Source of the DNA: AC-32 sp963717725
GTDB lineage: Bacteria; Actinomycetota; Thermoleophilia; Gaiellales; Gaiellaceae
Assembly: GCA_963717725.1 (NCBI GenBank)
Contig: CAVQWS010000024.1
Location: 66,135-130,134 of the forward strand
Direction: 5' to 3'
DNA: 64,000 bases
Shown here one piece after another: positions 25,322 to 32,137 of the stretch (within the stretch, counting starts at the first letter, position 1; the number at the start of each line of letters is the position of its first letter). The translations under genes and the position numbers were made by a program. Below the pieces are notes generated by a model. It saw only the letters and a program-made list of their open reading frames with translations. It was not told the DNA's origin and did no database searches.

Positions 25322-26278
25322 GTGGAGCCGCTCGACCGCGCGACGATCTGGCCCTACCGGGAAGGCGAGCCGGGCGAGCTCTACTACCAGCGCTACGCCC
25401 ACCCGAACGCGCTCGCGGCCGAGGCCAAGCTCGCGGAGCTGGAGGGCGGCGAGGCGCTCGTCTTCCCCTCCGGCGCCGGTGCGACGACGGCGCTGGTGCT
25501 CGCCTTGCTGGAGCCGGGCCAGACGATCGCGCTCGCCGAGGGCGGCTACTACGGCACCGGTGTGCTCTTCGACGCGCTGGAGCGCTGGGGCGTGCGCCAC
25601 GTGGAGTTCGACCAGACCGGCCCACCGCCCGAGGGCGTGGAGCTCGTCTGGCTCGAAGCGCCGTCGAACCCCTTCCTGACCATGCCGGATCTCGAGGCCG
25701 CCGTCGCCTCGCCGGCACGGGTGGTGGTCGACTCGACCGCGGCGACACCCGTCTACCTCCGCCCGCTCGACGCCGGCGCGGACTTCGCCCTCCACAGCGC
25801 GACGAAGTACCTCGGCGGCCACGATGACGTGCTGCTGGGCGCGGTTGCCTGCCGCTCGGCCGAGGACGCCGAGCGCCTGCGCGAGTTCCGCAGCCGCACC
25901 GGGATCGTCGCCGCGCCCGACCCGTGCTGGCTGCTCTCCCGCTCGCTGAAGACGCTCCGGGTGCGGATGGAGCGCCACACCGCGAGCGCGACAGCGATTG
26001 CCGAGCGGCTGCGCGACCACCCAGCGGTCGAGATCGTCCGCTATCCGGGTTTCGGCGGGCTGCTCTCGTTCGACGTCGCAGACGCCGAGGCCGCTCGCAA
26101 GGTCGAGACCTCGCTGCGGACGATCGAGAACGCCACCAGCCTTGGCGGGGTCGAGTCGGTGCTGGAGTCGCGAACGCGCTGGGAGGGCGACCGCGTGCCG
26201 CCGGGCCTGCTCCGCCTGAGCGTCGGCCTCGAGGACGTGGACGAGCTCTGGGCCGACCTCGCGCAAGCCCTGGGTTGA
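25322..26278 (+). CDS. Cys/Met-metabolism PLP-dependent enzyme (MetB/MetC/MetZ family)
   Basis: The 318-residue enzyme is in the trans-sulfuration family: YYQRYAHPNALAAEAKLAELEGG near the N-terminus, VFPSGAGATTALVLALL, EAPSNPFLTMPDL, and the PLP lysine in HSATKYLGGHDDVLLG. It lacks about 60 residues compared with typical 380-residue members, mostly at the N-terminus. It could be cystathionine gamma-synthase, a gamma-lyase or O-succinylhomoserine sulfhydrylase. Its divergence from the sulfate transporter supports a role in sulfur assimilation. TAGAGT lies 7 nt before the GTG. Confidence 0.85.
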   Translation: MEPLDRATIWPYREGEPGELYYQRYAHPNALAAEAKLAELEGGEALVFPSGAGATTALVLALLEPGQTIALAEGGYYGTGVLFDALERWGVRHVEFDQTGPPPEGVELVWLEAPSNPFLTMPDLEAAVASPARVVVDSTAATPVYLRPLDAGADFALHSATKYLGGHDDVLLGAVACRSAEDAERLREFRSRTGIVAAPDPCWLLSRSLKTLRVRMERHTASATAIAERLRDHPAVEIVRYPGFGGLLSFDVADAEAARKVETSLRTIENATSLGGVESVLESRTRWEGDRVPPGLLRLSVGLEDVDELWADLAQALG

Positions 26279-27540
26279 GCACCTACGTCTTCTTCCCCGA
26301 GGGCGCCTTCGGCCCGACGAACAACTGCGTCGGGATCGGCCGCGTTCTGCTCGAGCGCGGCGAGCGGGTCGTGTTCGTGGTCGAGGAATCGTTCGCCGGC
26401 ACGCTCGAGGCACAGGGCTTCGAGGAGGCGCTGATGCGCCTCAAGCCCGCACCCGAGGTCGAGGAGGCTCCGGGCCAGTTCTGGAAGGACTTCGTCCGCG
26501 ACACCGCGCCCGAGTTCCGCAAGCCGACGATCGACCAGCTCGAGACCTTCGTGCTCCCCGTCTGGCAGGAGCTGGTCGACGGCGCTCGCTACGTGGACGA
26601 GCGGCTGGCCGAGATCTTCGGCGAGCTCGAGCCGGACGTGATCGTCCAGGACAACGTGGTCGGCTTCCCGGCCGTGCTCGCCTCGGGCCGGCCGTGGGTG
26701 CGGATCGTCTCCTGCAACCCGCTCGAGCTGAAGGACCCGGCGCTGCCGCCGGTCTTCTCCGGCTACCCGAGTGGCGACCGGGCCGGCTGGGACGAGTTCC
26801 GCGAGCGCTACCGCGAGCTGCACGAGACCGCTGCAGCTGCGAGTTCTCGGCGCTTCTGCGAGGAGCGCGGCGCGCCGCCGCTGCCGGAGCTCGAGTTCGT
26901 CCACGAGTCGCCGTGGCTGAACCTCTACCTCTACCCCGCCGAGGCCGACTACGAGCGCTCCCGGCCGCTCGGCGAGCGCTGGCACCGGCTCGACTCCTGC
27001 GTGCGCTCGGTGGACGAGCCGTTCGAGCCGCCGCCCGGCGACGGTGCGCTCGCATACGTCAGCCTCGGCAGCCTGGGCTCGGCCGACGTCGAGCTGATGA
27101 ACCGCCTCGTCGCCGCGCTCGCCGAGACGCCGCACCGCTACGTCGTCAGCAAGGGCCCGCAACACGAGTCGATCGAGCTCGCGCCGAACATGACCGGCGC
27201 CGAGTTCCTGCCGCAGCCGGCGATCCTGCCGCAGGTCGACCTCGTGATCACTCACGGCGGCAACAACACGGTCACCGAGTCGATCCACTTCGGCAAGCCG
27301 ATGGTCGTGCTGCCGCTCTTCTGGGACCAGCACGACAACGCGCAACGGGTTGAAGAGGTCGGCTTCGGGGTGCGGTTCGCGACCTACGAGTTCGAGGACC
27401 GTGAGCTGCACACTGCGATCGAAGGGCTGCTGGCAGCCGAGCACCCGCGACTCGGAGAGGCGTCGCGCCGCCTGCAGGCCCAGCCCGGGACGACGAGGGC
27501 GGCGGATCTGATCGCGGCGGTGGGCGGCGCGCGCCGCTAG
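26275..27540 (+). CDS. Glycosyltransferase family 1 (MGT/UDP-glucosyltransferase-like)
   Basis: The 421-residue enzyme has the GT-B fold. The C-terminal donor site motif THGGNNTVTESIHFGKPMVVL, then FWDQHDNAQRVEEVGFG, matches MGT or natural-product glucosyltransferases. The N-terminal domain (TYVFFPEGAFGPTNNCVGIGR) binds the acceptor. The TTG start overlaps the upstream stop (TTGA), coupling it to the PLP enzyme. The acceptor is unknown; glycolipid or secondary-metabolite sugars are possible. Confidence 0.83.
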   Translation: MSTYVFFPEGAFGPTNNCVGIGRVLLERGERVVFVVEESFAGTLEAQGFEEALMRLKPAPEVEEAPGQFWKDFVRDTAPEFRKPTIDQLETFVLPVWQELVDGARYVDERLAEIFGELEPDVIVQDNVVGFPAVLASGRPWVRIVSCNPLELKDPALPPVFSGYPSGDRAGWDEFRERYRELHETAAAASSRRFCEERGAPPLPELEFVHESPWLNLYLYPAEADYERSRPLGERWHRLDSCVRSVDEPFEPPPGDGALAYVSLGSLGSADVELMNRLVAALAETPHRYVVSKGPQHESIELAPNMTGAEFLPQPAILPQVDLVITHGGNNTVTESIHFGKPMVVLPLFWDQHDNAQRVEEVGFGVRFATYEFEDRELHTAIEGLLAAEHPRLGEASRRLQAQPGTTRAADLIAAVGGARR

Positions 27541-27553
27541 GGCGCGCGCCGCC
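27523..27553. terminator. Perfect 13-bp hairpin between convergent genes
   Basis: GGCGGCGCGCGCC (27523-27535) pairs completely with GGCGCGCGCCGCC (27541-27553) around a 5-nt loop GCTAG that contains the glycosyltransferase stop codon. It lies between convergent genes and would form on either transcript. There is no T-run, so it may act as an mRNA end barrier or Rho-independent-like element. Confidence 0.55.
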
Positions 27554-27561
27554 TGCTCTCC

Positions 27562-28632
27562 CTAGTTCGGGTTGAGCTGGCCGAAGAGCCCGTGCGTCTC
27601 CCCGGCTGGCCCGGCGGTGAAGAACAGCGTCCCCGCCGGCCCGTTGTTGCCGCCCTGGCCGACTTCGAGCGCCCAGAGGCCGTCGATCGAGAGCGACTTG
27701 CCGCTCTCGTCGCGGAGCTCGCCGCGGTGCGCGAAGTGGCCGTTGCCGAGCTCCTCGTAGGCGTTGATCTGCCCGTCGCCGAAGTTCCCGACCAGGAGGT
27801 CGCCGGCGAAGCGCCCGAAGCTATCCGGCGCGATTGTCAGGCCCCACGGCGCGTTGAGCTGACCGTGCTGGGCGACTCGGCTGACGAGATTGCCTGCAAG
27901 GTCGTAGGCGTCGACGAAGCCCTTGCCCTGGCCCGCGATCTCGTCCTCGGCGTCAGCGTCCTGCTTCGCGTACGTGACGAACACGCGGTCGCCGATCGTC
28001 TGGATGCCGAAGGGCGCGTAGCCGCTCGGCAGCGCCGGATCAACGAAGCCGCTGTCCGGCACCAAGCCGAAGCTCCCGTCGAACACGTCTACCTTGGCGT
28101 TGTGGAAGTCGGCCGCATAGAGGCGCGGGCCGGCCACGGTGTCCGCAATCGCGAGACCCTTGTAGATCGCACCGTCATCGAGGTTCGCGACCACGACCGC
28201 GTTGGTTCCCCCGTTCCAGCCGAGCACCTTCCCCTCCTCGGTATCGAAGAGGAACAGCGCCTTTCCCCCGGTCGGCAAGACAAAGCCGGCCGTCGGATTG
28301 AAGACGGTGCCCGTCGGCGCGTTGTGCACGTTCACAACGAGCGGGTTGCCCAACGGGAACGGCATACCGTCGGAGCCGCGATAGAGCGTCGACTTGTCGG
28401 TGCCGTTGTCAGACACCCACCACGGGCTCGTCGGGCTCGAGGTCAGTCCCCAGGCATTGACGAGGTTCGGATCGGTGTTCGGCGCGACGCCCGGCTGGTC
28501 GGAGACCAGCGGCACCATGCTGAACGATGTGCGTTCGGCTGCCCGCAGCGGCGAAACGGCCACGATCGCCACCCCGAGCACGAGAGCCAGCGCAAGCAGC
28601 ACTCGCCGAACGTTGATGGAAAGCTCTCCCAC
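27562..28632 (-). CDS. TIGR03118-family exported beta-propeller-like protein
   Basis: The product of about 356 residues has a signal peptide (VRRVLLALALVLGVAIVAVSP, residues about 8-28) and the family N-terminal block LVSDQPGVAPNTDPNLVNAWGL followed by NHL-like strands (AAVNAWGL, APFGIQTIGDRVFVTYAK). The start is set at GTG 28632 because the AGGAGG ribosome-binding site (28639-28644) would touch the alternative GTG at 28638. This is a secreted protein of unknown function, possibly six-bladed. Confidence 0.82.
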   Translation of the reverse strand: MGELSINVRRVLLALALVLGVAIVAVSPLRAAERTSFSMVPLVSDQPGVAPNTDPNLVNAWGLTSSPTSPWWVSDNGTDKSTLYRGSDGMPFPLGNPLVVNVHNAPTGTVFNPTAGFVLPTGGKALFLFDTEEGKVLGWNGGTNAVVVANLDDGAIYKGLAIADTVAGPRLYAADFHNAKVDVFDGSFGLVPDSGFVDPALPSGYAPFGIQTIGDRVFVTYAKQDADAEDEIAGQGKGFVDAYDLAGNLVSRVAQHGQLNAPWGLTIAPDSFGRFAGDLLVGNFGDGQINAYEELGNGHFAHRGELRDESGKSLSIDGLWALEVGQGGNNGPAGTLFFTAGPAGETHGLFGQLNPN

Positions 28633-28692
28633 TCTCACCCTCCTTTGGTCGTTCTCTGTTCGGTACGCGAGGGACGGGAGAGCGGTTTTTCA

Positions 28693-28766
28693 AGCCGGAG
28701 GTGGGATTCGAACCCACGACCTACGCCTTACAAGGGCGTTGCTCTGACCAGCTGAGCTACTCCGGC
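28693..28766 (-). tRNA. tRNA-Thr (anticodon UGU)
   Basis: A full cloverleaf is visible on the minus strand. The 7-bp acceptor stem GCCGGAG/CTCCGGC is followed by a D-arm with AGCTCAGCTGGTCAGAGC, an anticodon stem ACGCC/GGCGT with loop CTTGTAA (anticodon TGT), and a T-arm GTGGG/CCCAC with TTCGAAT. The discriminator is U and CCA is not encoded. It starts 7 nt after the clpP stop, so it is probably transcribed with clpP and processed out. Confidence 0.93.
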
Positions 28767-28773
28767 GCTGCGC

Positions 28774-29373
28774 TCAGCCTAGCGCCGGCCGACCCTGGAG
28801 GACCTCGTCGATCAGGCCGTACTCGAGCGCCTCGGACGCGGTCATGAAGTGGTCGCGGTCGGTGTCGGCGGCGACCCGCTCGAGCGGCTGGCCGCTGTGG
28901 TCGGCGAGGATCTGCTCGACGCGCTTCTTCAGGTCGAGGACCTCGCGCGCGCGGATCTCGACGTCGGAGGCCTGGCCGCCGAACTGGCCGGTCCAGACCT
29001 GGTGGATCAGGATCTTCGCGTTCGGCAGCGCGCTCCGCTTGCCCTTCGTGCCGGCTGCGAGCAGCACCGAGCCCATCGACATCGCCGTCCCGACGCAGAT
29101 CGTGCGGATGTCGGGCTTGACGAAGGTCATGGTGTCGTAGATCGCGAGGCCCGCGTAGACGTCGCCGCCCGGGGAGTTGACGTAGACAGAGATGTCCTTG
29201 TCCGGGTCCTCGGACTCCAGATGCAGAAGCTGTGCGACGACGAGGTTCGCCACTTGGTCGTCGATCGCGGAGCCGACCATCACGATCCGGTCCTTGAGCA
29301 GCCGCGAGTAGATGTCGAACGAGCGCTCGCCGCGAGAGGTCTGCTCGACCACCATCGGCACGAGCGGGGTCAC
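28774..29373 (-). CDS. clpP: ATP-dependent Clp protease proteolytic subunit
   Basis: The 199-residue product starts TPLVPMVVEQTSRGERSFDI, closely like E. coli ClpP. The triad is Ser in GTAMSMGSVLL, His in KILIHQVW and Asp in AADTDRDHFMTA. It forms the proteolytic barrel for ClpC/ClpX-type unfoldases; clpC is at the other end of the conserved block (51475-54003). The GTG start overlaps the previous stop by 4 nt (GTGA). An internal ATG at 29355 is a shorter alternative. Confidence 0.94.
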   Translation of the reverse strand: MTPLVPMVVEQTSRGERSFDIYSRLLKDRIVMVGSAIDDQVANLVVAQLLHLESEDPDKDISVYVNSPGGDVYAGLAIYDTMTFVKPDIRTICVGTAMSMGSVLLAAGTKGKRSALPNAKILIHQVWTGQFGGQASDVEIRAREVLDLKKRVEQILADHSGQPLERVAADTDRDHFMTASEALEYGLIDEVLQGRPALG

Positions 29374-29810
29374 ACCGGCACCGCCGTCTCGACCGGCTCG
29401 AGCACGTGCACCGGGACGCCGTACGCCTCGAGCCCCTCGGTCGGCTCGGTGACGGCGGAGGGCACGAAGATCTCGACCGGCCGCGCGCAGGCGGCACGCC
29501 AGCCGTGCGTGCCCTCGACCGTCGCGCCCCAGAGCAGCACGCGCCCGAAGACACGCGACTCGGCGCCGACGTGCAGGTAGTGCTCCCAGGCGGCGAGCTC
29601 GCGGCCCGCGTGGATGCCGCACTCGCAGGACGGTGACGGCGCCTCGTGCTCGTGCCGGAAACAGCTCGCGCGGATCGGATCGTCCACCGGCCACGGGTCG
29701 CCGTACAGCACGCTCACGAGCCGTCCCTCCGCGACGCGCCAGACCTTCCAGCCAACTGCCGGCCGCAGCGCGTCCGCGGCCCACGCCCGCTCGAGCCGGC
29801 CGATCCTCAT
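29370..29810 (-). CDS. Hypothetical Cys/His-containing protein
   Basis: A 146-residue protein begins RIGRLERAWAADALRPAVGW. Its recognisable block is ASCFRHEHEAPSPSCECGIH, with Cys-x-Arg-His and Cys-x-Cys pairs that could bind a metal. The motif also appears in uncharacterised actinobacterial proteins as I recall; I know no function. ATG overlaps the upstream helix-turn-helix gene (ATGA) and the stop overlaps clpP, so it lies inside a coupled operon. Confidence 0.65.
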   Translation of the reverse strand: MRIGRLERAWAADALRPAVGWKVWRVAEGRLVSVLYGDPWPVDDPIRASCFRHEHEAPSPSCECGIHAGRELAAWEHYLHVGAESRVFGRVLLWGATVEGTHGWRAACARPVEIFVPSAVTEPTEGLEAYGVPVHVLEPVETAVPV

Positions 29811-30202
29811 TCCTCTTCGGCGAGCCACGCGAGGATCGCCTCGCGCGAGAACCGCCACTCCTCTCCCACCTTGCGGCCCGGAAGCTCCTGCTTCTCGGCG
29901 AGCTCGACCACGACCTCTTCCTCCACCTGGAGCAGCCCGGCCAGCTGCGCCGGCGTCAGGATCTCCATTTCCGAGGCCGGGCGGAACGAGTGCTGGCCGA
30001 CCGGCCACTCCGCCCGCGCGCCGCCGAGGGCGCTAAGCATGGTCGGGTCATCCGGGTCGACGTACTGCGCCACGAGCCGCGTGATCAGCTCGCGCTTCGG
30101 CGCCCCGAGCGCGTCGGCGGCGCGGTGCAGCTTCGCGGCCTCCGCCGAAGGAATGCGCACGAAGAGCGCCGTCTCGTCGGTCTGCTTCCGCGGTCGAGCC
30201 AT
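29807..30202 (-). CDS. Excisionase/MerR-type DNA-binding protein with ribbon-helix-helix-like N-terminus
   Basis: The 131-residue product has an N-terminal segment that looks ribbon-helix-helix-like (LFVRIPSAEAAKLHRAADAL, then ELITRLVAQYV) and a C-terminal HTH_17/excisionase domain (ILTPAQLAGLLQVEEEVVVE, then GRKVGEEWRFSREAILAWL). It should bind DNA. Three GATATC sites directly precede its start (30207-30231), suggesting autoregulation. ATG 30202 is preferred over an upstream TTG at 30214. Overlaps link it to the next gene and clpP. Targets are unknown. Confidence 0.72.
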   Translation of the reverse strand: MARPRKQTDETALFVRIPSAEAAKLHRAADALGAPKRELITRLVAQYVDPDDPTMLSALGGARAEWPVGQHSFRPASEMEILTPAQLAGLLQVEEEVVVELAEKQELPGRKVGEEWRFSREAILAWLAEEE

Positions 30203-30206
30203 CGCG

Positions 30207-30231
30207 GATATCAAGATATCAGATTGATATC
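30207..30231. promoter_or_regulatory. Three GATATC sites upstream of the HTH gene
   Basis: GATATC occurs at 30207-30212, 30215-30220 and 30226-30231 in an AT-rich 25-bp patch between sigH and the HTH gene. Start-to-start spacings are 8 and 11 bp, the second about one helical turn. The last site contains the first base of the sigH stop codon. It is a candidate operator for the adjacent DNA-binding protein. Confidence 0.45.
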
Positions 30232-30893
30232 TACTGCAGCACTCGCCGCGACTGCTGGTGCGCGAGCACCTTGCGCTTCACGCGCTGGAGCGCGTTGTCG
30301 ATCGTCTTCGTGTCGCAACCGAGCCGCTCGGCCATGTCCTCGTAGGACTCGCCCTCCAGGTAGAGCTTGAGCGCATCGGCCTCGAGCTTCGAGAGCCCGC
30401 TGCCGAGCGTGAAGACGAGGCTCTGCAGCTCCTCGGTCGAGATAACGCAGACCGACGGGTCGTCCACGGACGGCCCGGGCAGCGCGTCGCCCAGGGTGCA
30501 GTCGCCCTCCGACTCCTGGCCGGCCGGGGTGTGGCTGAACGAGACGTACGAATTGAGCGGCGAGTGCTTGAAACGCGTCGCCGTCTTGATCGCGGTGATG
30601 ATCTGCCGCGTCACGCAGAGCTCGGCGAAGCTGCGGAACGACGACAGCTCCGGGCTGAAGTCGCGCACCGCCTTGTATAGGCCGATCAGACCTTCCTGGA
30701 TCAGATCCTCGGAGTCGCCGCCGGCGAGGAAGTAGGAGCTCGCCTTCAGCCGGACGAAGCCGGTATAGCGGCGGATCAGCTCGTCGAGTGCCTTCTGGTC
30801 GCCGTTGCGCGCTCGCATGACGAGCTGGAGATCGGCGAGCTCTCGCTGCAGCTTCTGCGGCGTCTGGATCGTCTGCGCGGTCCGAGCGGGCAC
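30231..30893 (-). CDS. sigH: RNA polymerase sigma factor, SigH (sigma-30) type
   Basis: The 220-residue sigma factor closely resembles Bacillus SigH: region 2 reads RRYTGFVRLKASSYFLAGGD, EDLIQEGLIGLYKAVRDF and ITAIKTATRFKHSPLNSY, and region 4 reads SYEDMAERLGCDTKTIDNAL followed by QRVKRKV. It directs RNA polymerase to an alternative promoter set; in Bacillus it controls the transition to stationary phase. The GTG start follows a GAGG site by 7 nt. A promoter with an overlapping inverted repeat lies upstream. Its position after yacP matches Bacillus gene order. Confidence 0.92.
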   Translation of the reverse strand: MPARTAQTIQTPQKLQRELADLQLVMRARNGDQKALDELIRRYTGFVRLKASSYFLAGGDSEDLIQEGLIGLYKAVRDFSPELSSFRSFAELCVTRQIITAIKTATRFKHSPLNSYVSFSHTPAGQESEGDCTLGDALPGPSVDDPSVCVISTEELQSLVFTLGSGLSKLEADALKLYLEGESYEDMAERLGCDTKTIDNALQRVKRKVLAHQQSRRVLQ

Positions 30894-30949
30894 GGCTCCC
30901 CCTCGTTCGAGGACGGTGAGCTAGAAGCCTCACCCTGAGGTTGAGGATC

Positions 30950-30984
30950 AAGATAGCAAGGTCCCAACACGTTTACAAGACCTT
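30950..30984 (-). promoter_or_regulatory. sigH promoter with overlapping inverted repeat
   Basis: On the minus strand TTGTAA (30973-30978) and TATCTT (30950-30955) are spaced by 17 bp. AAGGTC (30958-30963) and GACCTT (30979-30984), read on the plus strand, form a perfect inverted repeat with a 15-bp spacer whose arms flank the minus-35 and spacer region. This fits operator-controlled transcription of sigH, giving a leader of about 50 nt. Confidence 0.55.
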
Positions 30985-30998
30985 GCTCTTTTTCGGAC

Positions 30999-31439
30999 TT
31001 AACCGGACCCTTGTCCTCTGCGGAGCTTCTCTAGGCGTTTTCGCGTCTCTTCGTCCACGCGATCTCGTAGCTGCGATCTACCCGGGTCCTCGTGACTCGG
31101 CTCGTCGAGTTCTTCCAGGAATGTTCGGGAGCTGCGCTTCTGTACCTCCTGCCCGGAGGTGCCGCGGATCGCCGAGTCCGAGGAGACGAGGCAGACCGAC
31201 TCGCGCCCGCGGTGCTCGGCCGCGAGCCGCTCCAACAGGGCGTCGGCGTGCTCGGCGTAGCGCACCTCGAGCGGGCCATGCACGCGCTCCTCGCCCACGC
31301 CGTCGAAGACGACCACGCCGCGCGCCCCGCTCAGCGCGACGAAGCTGGCGAGCCGGTCGACGAGCTCGCGCGGATCGTCGAACGGCCCGGCATGCAGGAG
31401 GTTGTAGCCGTCGAACAGGTAGAGCGTCGGCTCAGCCAC
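30999..31439 (-). CDS. yacP: NYN-domain ribonuclease, YacP/Rae1-like
   Basis: The 146-residue product begins PTLYLFDGYNLLHAG, the NYN (PIN-like) nuclease signature with acidic DGYN. GVVVFDGVGEERV and ESVCLVSSDSAIRG continue the fold, and a Lys/Arg-rich tail follows. In Bacillus, Rae1 (YacP) cleaves mRNA on translating ribosomes. Its start overlaps the rlmB end by 8 nt, matching the cysS-rlmB-yacP-sigH order of Firmicutes. Confidence 0.85.
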   Translation of the reverse strand: MAEPTLYLFDGYNLLHAGPFDDPRELVDRLASFVALSGARGVVVFDGVGEERVHGPLEVRYAEHADALLERLAAEHRGRESVCLVSSDSAIRGTSGQEVQKRSSRTFLEELDEPSHEDPGRSQLRDRVDEETRKRLEKLRRGQGSG

Positions 31440-32137
31440 GCTGACGCCTTGCCTCGTAGAGCAGCAGCGCCGCAGCGACGCTGACGTTCAGCGACTCGAC
31501 CTTCCCGTGCAGCGGGATCGAGACCGCGTCGTCGCACGTGCGCCGCACGAGCGGCCGCAGCCCTTTGCCCTCCGCGCCGAGCACGAACACGGCACCGCCA
31601 GAGAGGTCGGCCTCCCACATCGAAGTCTCCGCGTCGCCGGCCGCCGCCCAGATCCAGAGCTGCGGACCTTTGATCTCGCCGAGGTAGCGGGCGAGGTTCT
31701 TGACCACCGCGACCGGCATGTGCTCGACCGCGCCCGCCGAGGCGCGCGCGACCGCGGGCGTGACTCGCGCCGAGTTGTGTTCCGGGACGACGACGCCGTC
31801 CGCGCCGGCGCCGTCCGCGCTGCGGATCACGGCGCCGAGATTGCGCGGGTCGGTGACCGAGTCGAGCACGGTCAGCAGCGGCGCCTGCGCCGGCCGCGAG
31901 CTCGTGCGCGTCGGCGTAGCGGTACGGCTCGACCCGCGCGAGCACGCCCTGGTGATCCTGCGTACCGGCCTCGGCGGTCAGCTCGCGCTCCGCCTTCGTG
32001 TGGAGGCGAACGCCGGCCTCCTGCAGCCACGGCTCGGCCTTCAGCGCCCGCTCGGTCGCCCAGAGCTCGCGCACCTCGCGCTGGCCCCGCAACGCCTCGC
32101 GCACCGGGCGCCGCCCGTAGACGAGCTCCGAAGTCAC
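31432..32137 (-). CDS. rlmB: 23S rRNA (guanosine-2'-O)-methyltransferase RlmB, with a one-base frameshift
   Basis: SpoU-family methyltransferase. The N-terminal frame starts TSELVYGRRPVREALRGQR and reaches the L30e-like domain (QDHQGVLARVEPYRYADAHE). The catalytic domain is in another frame: VLDSVTDPRNLGAVIRSADG, VLGAEGKGLRPLVRRTCDD and the knot motif IPLHGKVESLNVSVAAALLL. Removing one base within 31885-31897 rejoins them (ELAAAQAPLLTVLDSV). Either a sequencing error or a recent mutation; all motifs are intact. GTG start overlaps the cysS stop by 4 nt. Confidence 0.83.

Noticed and set aside
26041..27444. 467-codon minus-strand frame
   Set aside because: Antisense to the PLP enzyme end and the glycosyltransferase; no recognisable domains.
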